From assembly GCA_001803045.1 (NCBI GenBank), contig MHAR01000013.1, positions 1 through 40,572 on the forward strand: 40,572 bases of DNA, given 5' to 3'. The position numbers and the translations under genes were made by a program. This DNA is from Ignavibacteria bacterium RIFOXYB12_FULL_35_14. Lineage in GTDB: Bacteria; Bacteroidota; Ignavibacteria; Ignavibacteriales; Ignavibacteriaceae. Below the pieces are notes generated by a model. That model saw nothing but the letters and a program-made list of their open reading frames with translations. It did no database searches and was not told the origin of the DNA. This document shows positions 35,869 through 40,572 of this stretch, piece after piece (position 1 is the stretch's first letter; each line of letters opens with the position of its first letter).

Positions 35869-38800
35869 TTATTCACCTAATAATCCTTTTCTAATTGTTC
35901 GCTCAACTGCCTGTTTAAAGTTAGCCAGGTTCACCGGTTTTTGGAAAATGTAATCTATACCCAATAATCCGTAATCATGAATAGCTGTTCTATCAATATC
36001 ACCGCTAAGAATTATGATTGGAGGTTTTGACTTAACTCCCAGCTTTTGAATTTCTTGAACCAGCTGGATGCCATTCATCTCCGGCATGTTATGATCGGTA
36101 ATAACCAGTGCGGGTGGTGACTTTATAATCTTTTGCATCGCTTCTTTGCCATTGGATACAATGTCAACACTGTAATCAGGAGTAATATTTTTTAAGATTT
36201 TTGAGTAAAGCAGCCGATCTGTTTTGTTATCATCCACAAGTAGAATAACAGCAGATGCTATCGGTAGTGTGAATTTGAATGTTGATCCTTTTCCAGGTTC
36301 ACTCTCAGCCCAAATTGATCCGCCATGTTTTTGAATTATATCACTAACAATGGTGAGCCCCATTCCGCTGCCTTTTTCACCTGATGTTCCATCCTTTGTG
36401 AACTTGCTATCGATGGAAAAAAGTTTTTTAATGTCATCAGCTTTTATTCCAACTCCATCATCTTGAACCGAAAATTCCAAAAATCTTAATCGCTGCGAAG
36501 GCTTAACCGAAATAGATATTGTTCCGTTAGTATTAGTAAACTTAATTGAATTTGAAATCAGGTTATTAAAAACCTGTAAAATTAAATTCTCATCAACAAA
36601 AATTTGAATTTCCTTTGATACGGTTGATCTAATCTCTATTTTTTTTCTTAATGCAGCACCAGCTAACGAATTAATAGAACTTTCAATAATGGAAGAGGCG
36701 TAAGTTTTTGCGGGTTCAAAACGAATTCTTCCAGATTGCAGTCTATTCCAATCCAGCAACGAATTAACCAGCGAAAGCATTGAGTTAGATGATTCTTGAA
36801 TGAATTTCACATATTGGCTTCGTTCTTTATCAGTTAGAGTATCATCATTCAGCAAAAGCTCAGTAAATCCTAAAATCGAGCTGAACGGTGTTCTCAGATC
36901 ATGCGATACGATTGATAAAAATCTATCCTTTGTTTCATTCAGCTTAATCAAGTCTTCTTTAGATTTTTTCAAATCATCTTCAGTTTTTTTTCTGATACTG
37001 ATATCACTTACAATTCCGTATAATCTTTTAACCTCCCCAAAATCGTCACGAATTAGATTGATTTTATTTCTTACCCAGACAATATTTCCATACTTATTAA
37101 TAATTCTAAATTCAATCTCTGTGGAATTTTTAATGCGGCTTTTCAGAAGATCCTTTATTTTTTGCTTGACGGGATGAACATCATCCGGGTGAACGATCTT
37201 GAAAAACAGTCTCTGATCGCTTATCAGTTCAGCTTGTGTATAGCCTGTAATTTTCTGAACACTTGCGGTATAAAAAATCGGTCTAAGCTTATCTTTAATT
37301 TTGGCGAAGGTGAAAAAGAAGTCATCAATGTTCTCAATTAAACTACGGTACTTTTCTTCAGATTCACGGAGAGCTTGCTGTGATCTTTTTCTTTCTGAAA
37401 TATCGCGAGTTATGTAAACGAGATATTTTCTTCCCTCTAATTCAAATTCTGATACTGAAGTCGAATAAAAGGTATTTGAACCATCTTCACGTTTGCCAAG
37501 AAATTCAAATCTGTCGGGAGCATCCATCTTTCTTCTGATAAGATGGAGATATTCAGAAATTCTTTTTACATCTTCATCGGCTACCATTTCTACAAAGGAT
37601 TTCCCAACCAAATCTTCTTTTCTTACATAACCGAAAATATTTGCAAAGGAATCATTTACAAGAATTATCTTGTTGTCCATTTCGATCGATATTCCATCCC
37701 TAGTGGATTTTACAACTGATGATAGAATATTAAATTCATTAATAATTTCCTTAGTTGAAGTGATATCTTGAAAATATCCGCTGTAAATTTCCTCATCGTT
37801 AGTATCAATGATCTTCTGTAAAAATCCCGAGAGGAAAATCTTTCTTTTATTATTTAATAAGAGTGGAATTTCTATTTGCTTTCGAGTCTCTGAAACAGAA
37901 GATAATTTTTCTAAAGAATAATGTGAGAAGAATTCCGGCTCAATCAATTCAATTAAGTTTTTTTGTGTTAACCCTTCTTCTGCAATCTCTGTGAGATCAA
38001 GAAAAGCTTTGTTGGCAGCTAGGAATTTACCGGTTAAGTCGACACTAAAAATTATATTTCCAGAGTGCTGGATAATATTGTTAAATCTATTCTCAACATT
38101 TTTCAGTTTGCTCTCGAGCTGCATTTTTTCTGCGATACTCTGGCATGAGATAACAATATATGGCTCTAAATCATCGACCAAATTAAATGATGCACATAAA
38201 GTTTCTTCCTTTCCGGTCAGACTGATAATCTTAAAAATACTTTCTATTTGTTTTGATTTTGCCAATCGCCTTTTGATGTCATCGAAATAGTTTGTCTCCG
38301 TAATTCCAATCAAACGAACAAAAAACTTGCCTTTCGCTTGAGCTTCTGAATACCCGAAAAGATCTTGTGATGCTTGATTCCAATAGGTTACCTTACCGTT
38401 CATATCTACTGCAAAAAATGGGATGGTACTTTTGTCCAGAAAGGATTTATGTTTTGACAATTCTTCTATCGTGAGTTCGAGAGCTTTTTGAGCTTTAATA
38501 TAGCTGCGGATATCATTAAAACGGAAAAACAGTAATTTTATTTTTTTATCATCATCTAAGATTGGTTCAATTTCACATTCATAATCGTGAGAACGATTAT
38601 TGATGGTCAATATTAAATTAAATTTTTGTGAGCTTAAACTTTCTTTTATTAAGTTGATTTTACTTTTTATTAGACTGCTGATTTCTTGTGAGAAAAGATT
38701 GCTTATATTATTCTGTTCAAACGGAGAAATTTTCGCCATAAATTTCTTCGATTTCTTTCCGAACGAAAACTTGATATTACCTTGATCATCAGTGATTAAT

Positions 38801-39264
38801 AAAAGATCTAATGACGAATTTAATATTTCTTTCCATTTAGTCTCGATATTATTTAATGAATTATCTTCCTCTTTGCCGACTTTAAAATCCTGCAATATTA
38901 AAATTCCACCATCGAATTTGTCATCCTTAAAAAGAGGGATGGCTTTAATAAGGATAATGATTTTTCGTAAGCTAAAAGTTTTTAATCCCTCAATTTCTTT
39001 TTCAAATGAATATCCTTCACGTAGTCTTTGAAAATATTCCAACAGATGATTATCGGAAAACAAATCCTCTTCGAAAATACTTATCGTGTTCGATGGATTA
39101 ATTTCAATTTTATGATATACACAAAATTCTAGAAAATTGTTGTTTAAATAAGTTATCCTCCCTTCGGAATTAAATATTAAAATCCCCAAAGGAACAGATT
39201 CAATCAATCGTAAGAAAAAGCCATCGGAATTTTCTTGGAAAATATCGTCTTTTAAATTCGCCAT
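35869..39264 (-). CDS. Multi-PAS hybrid histidine kinase
   Basis: A soluble sensor of 1131 residues. About six PAS units begin near 16, 147, 282, 402, 520 and 650 (for example VDMNGKVTYWNQASQDLFGY and FYTASVQKITGYTQAELIS), the later ones with PAC tails. Then HisKA with His in VSHDLRTPFSSILGFTELLL (about 785), HATPase (about 881-998, NLISNSIKFTN, DDGVGIKADD, GSGMGLTIV), and a C-terminal receiver (about 1008-1125) with Asp in LVITDHNMPEMNG and Lys in FQKPVN. No membrane helix, so it senses a cytoplasmic cue. No output domain; it probably feeds a phosphorelay. The 39265-39586 gap upstream shows only a short repeat near 39499. Confidence 0.92.
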   Translation of the reverse strand: MANLKDDIFQENSDGFFLRLIESVPLGILIFNSEGRITYLNNNFLEFCVYHKIEINPSNTISIFEEDLFSDNHLLEYFQRLREGYSFEKEIEGLKTFSLRKIIILIKAIPLFKDDKFDGGILILQDFKVGKEEDNSLNNIETKWKEILNSSLDLLLITDDQGNIKFSFGKKSKKFMAKISPFEQNNISNLFSQEISSLIKSKINLIKESLSSQKFNLILTINNRSHDYECEIEPILDDDKKIKLLFFRFNDIRSYIKAQKALELTIEELSKHKSFLDKSTIPFFAVDMNGKVTYWNQASQDLFGYSEAQAKGKFFVRLIGITETNYFDDIKRRLAKSKQIESIFKIISLTGKEETLCASFNLVDDLEPYIVISCQSIAEKMQLESKLKNVENRFNNIIQHSGNIIFSVDLTGKFLAANKAFLDLTEIAEEGLTQKNLIELIEPEFFSHYSLEKLSSVSETRKQIEIPLLLNNKRKIFLSGFLQKIIDTNDEEIYSGYFQDITSTKEIINEFNILSSVVKSTRDGISIEMDNKIILVNDSFANIFGYVRKEDLVGKSFVEMVADEDVKRISEYLHLIRRKMDAPDRFEFLGKREDGSNTFYSTSVSEFELEGRKYLVYITRDISERKRSQQALRESEEKYRSLIENIDDFFFTFAKIKDKLRPIFYTASVQKITGYTQAELISDQRLFFKIVHPDDVHPVKQKIKDLLKSRIKNSTEIEFRIINKYGNIVWVRNKINLIRDDFGEVKRLYGIVSDISIRKKTEDDLKKSKEDLIKLNETKDRFLSIVSHDLRTPFSSILGFTELLLNDDTLTDKERSQYVKFIQESSNSMLSLVNSLLDWNRLQSGRIRFEPAKTYASSIIESSINSLAGAALRKKIEIRSTVSKEIQIFVDENLILQVFNNLISNSIKFTNTNGTISISVKPSQRLRFLEFSVQDDGVGIKADDIKKLFSIDSKFTKDGTSGEKGSGMGLTIVSDIIQKHGGSIWAESEPGKGSTFKFTLPIASAVILLVDDNKTDRLLYSKILKNITPDYSVDIVSNGKEAMQKIIKSPPALVITDHNMPEMNGIQLVQEIQKLGVKSKPPIIILSGDIDRTAIHDYGLLGIDYIFQKPVNLANFKQAVERTIRKGLLGE

Positions 39265-39586
39265 TTATTTATTCTGAAAAGGAAACCCTCTAAAGTATGG
39301 TAATCTAATCAATAATGGTGCTACAACACTGATTGAGAGGACGAATTAGGGTAAAAAAGAAGGAAAAGTCAAATCAGATAGTTGTGAACTGGTAACTAAA
39401 TGTAAAACAATAACTTACAAGCCGTTTAAATTTTAAGATTCCATTCTAAAATGAGATGTTCTTATGAACTTATTTCTGTTCAGGTTATTAACATTAAAAA
39501 CACTGTCTCAATCTGGTTTTAATTTTTAGATTAAATCACCATTTTCTTTTGTAAGCCAAACTAATTTATGTGGATAGAAACATCTT

Positions 39587-40437
39587 TCACATTAATCTTT
39601 TTTCTAATGCATTAAGCTCTTCAGATAATTCTACGGGAATATCACTACCAAATATTTTATAGTACTCGCGAATATTTTCAACTTCTTTTTTCCACTCATT
39701 TCTATCAACCGTTAAAAGATCATCCATCGTTAGAGAATCAACATTTAAATTTGAAATATCTATCGCATCTTTAGCAGGTAACAGTCCTATCGGTGTTTGA
39801 ACCGAATAAGCATTAACATCACACTGTTCAAAAACCCACTTGATAACTCGGATATTATCACCAAAACCTGGCCATAAAAATTTTCCGTTGGCATCTTTTC
39901 TGAACCAGTTAACATGAAATATCTTTGGTAATTTTTTCTCATCATTTGATTTTCCAATTTTTAACCAATGAGCAAAATATTTGCCCATATTATATCCGCA
40001 GAAAGGAAGCATTGCAAAGGGATCATGTCTTACCTTTTCAAAATTTCCTTGGGATGCTGCGGTAACTTCAGATGAAACTATTGATCCAACGAACGTTCCA
40101 TGCTGCCAATTAAATGCTTCATAAACTAAAGGAACAATGTTTTCTCTTCTTCCGCCAAATAATATTGCCGAGATGGGAACGCCCTTCGGATCTTCCCAGG
40201 CAGGATCAATTGTTGGACATTGTGATGCTGGAATAGTATATCTAGAGTTAGGATGTGCCGCTACTTCTTTACTTTCAGAAGTCCAATCTTTTTTCAGCCA
40301 GCTCAATAATTTTTTAGGTTTATCTTTTGTCATTCCTTCCCACCAAACATCATCCTCAGGTGAAAGGGCAACATTGGTAAAGATTGAATTTTTAGACATT
40401 GTTTCCATTGCGTTGGGATTTGTATCATATGAAGTAC
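39587..40437 (-). pseudogene. pckG: PEP carboxykinase (GTP), C-terminal half, cut by an insertion sequence
   Basis: An intact ORF runs from ATG 40408, but homology continues upstream in frame as TSYDTNPNAMETM, matching the region just before TIFTNVA in GTP-type PEP carboxykinases, and then stops abruptly at 40437/40438. Conserved C-terminal parts seen: IFTNVALSPEDDVWWEG, HPNSRYTIPASQCP, FGGRRENIVPLVYEAF, KIFHVNWFRKDANGKFLWPG. The N-terminal half, with the substrate site and kinase-type P-loop, is absent, so the fragment cannot be active. The full protein has about 600 residues; about 280 remain. The 5' half may lie beyond the window, past the insertion. Confidence 0.82.
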
Positions 40438-40572
40438 TGTAATGCTTAAGTTGAAAATAGACTTTTGTTAAATTTCGATATGTGTAACAAATTTAATAGG
40501 AGTCAGAAAAATGGAATCAAGAAAACGTTTAAGCGCAAAAGAAAAAATGATGATCCTTCGGGAGCTTCTGGA
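40438..40572 (+). mobile_element. Left end of an IS3-like insertion sequence (runs off the window)
   Basis: The element is inferred to start at 40438 with TGTAATGCTTAAGTTGAAAA, beginning with the TG dinucleotide usual for IS3-family ends. The call rests on the sudden loss of pckG homology here and on a transposase-like ORF starting 73 bp inside. The right end and target duplication are outside the window. Confidence 0.6.
40511..40572 (+). CDS. Transposase OrfA-like protein, 5' fragment
   Basis: A partial ORF truncated by the window end: MESRKRLSAKEKMMILRELL. The pattern (basic start, then 'S.KEK..ILRE.L') is that of the helix-turn-helix subunit of IS3-type transposases. AGGAG stands about 8 bp upstream. 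Only 20 residues are visible, so the family call is tentative. Confidence 0.5.
   Translation, partial: MESRKRLSAKEKMMILRELL

Overview
The window looks like chromosomal DNA from a member of the Ignavibacteria (Bacteroidota/Chlorobi group). The basis is low G+C, several secreted proteins ending in type IX secretion (T9SS) type A sorting domains of the form YPNPFNP...YxL...GxYFY...KMILLK, a Bacteroidota-style hybrid one-protein two-component regulator (HTCS), and clear AGGAG-type ribosome binding sites. I found no tRNA, rRNA or CRISPR array.

Layout. (1) 1-3900: acetyl-CoA synthetase (acsA-like), an acyl carrier protein, and a first 2-amino-3-ketobutyrate CoA ligase-type enzyme (kbl paralogue 1), with a long imperfect inverted repeat between acsA and the carrier protein. 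(2) 4141-15502: an HTCS regulator, a 20-bp direct repeat that looks like an operator, then four T9SS-sorted proteins: an orphan sorting domain, a double-LamG protein and two YCF48/BNR propeller proteins. (3) 15724-19721: a DUF2442 gene with a frameshifted DUF4160 partner, a second kbl converging on L-threonine dehydrogenase (tdh), a four-helix-bundle (S23/IVP-like) gene enclosed by a perfect 19-bp inverted repeat between kbl and tdh, and a TerB-like protein. (4) 19985-24635: class II fumarase, a seven-helix membrane protein coupled to a small unknown protein, and a secreted GH13 pullulanase-type glycosidase. (5) 25026-30176: a hydrogen-metabolism operon holding a HydF-like GTPase that lacks the usual C-terminal domains, a short NuoE-like protein, a CheY-like response regulator, a full NuoE-like protein, a NuoF-like flavoprotein and a multi-cluster [FeFe]-hydrogenase catalytic subunit, ending in a good intrinsic terminator. 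(6) 30320-34665: another T9SS cargo protein, a membrane histidine kinase, and a monohaem-cytochrome/outer-membrane-barrel fusion resembling Cyc2. (7) 34758-40572: a DUF1232 protein, a small ORF, a six-PAS hybrid histidine kinase, the 3' half of GTP-dependent PEP carboxykinase (pckG), and the start of an insertion sequence that appears to have cut pckG at about 40437/40438.

How it fits together: acetate activation, fumarase, PEP carboxykinase and the threonine-to-glycine plus acetyl-CoA route (tdh plus kbl) are central carbon metabolism. The hydrogenase set would couple NAD(H), probably with ferredoxin, to H2. The regulator/T9SS block and the GH13 enzyme point to surface polymer use. The region is rich in short palindromic repeats, several of which sit in frame inside genes.
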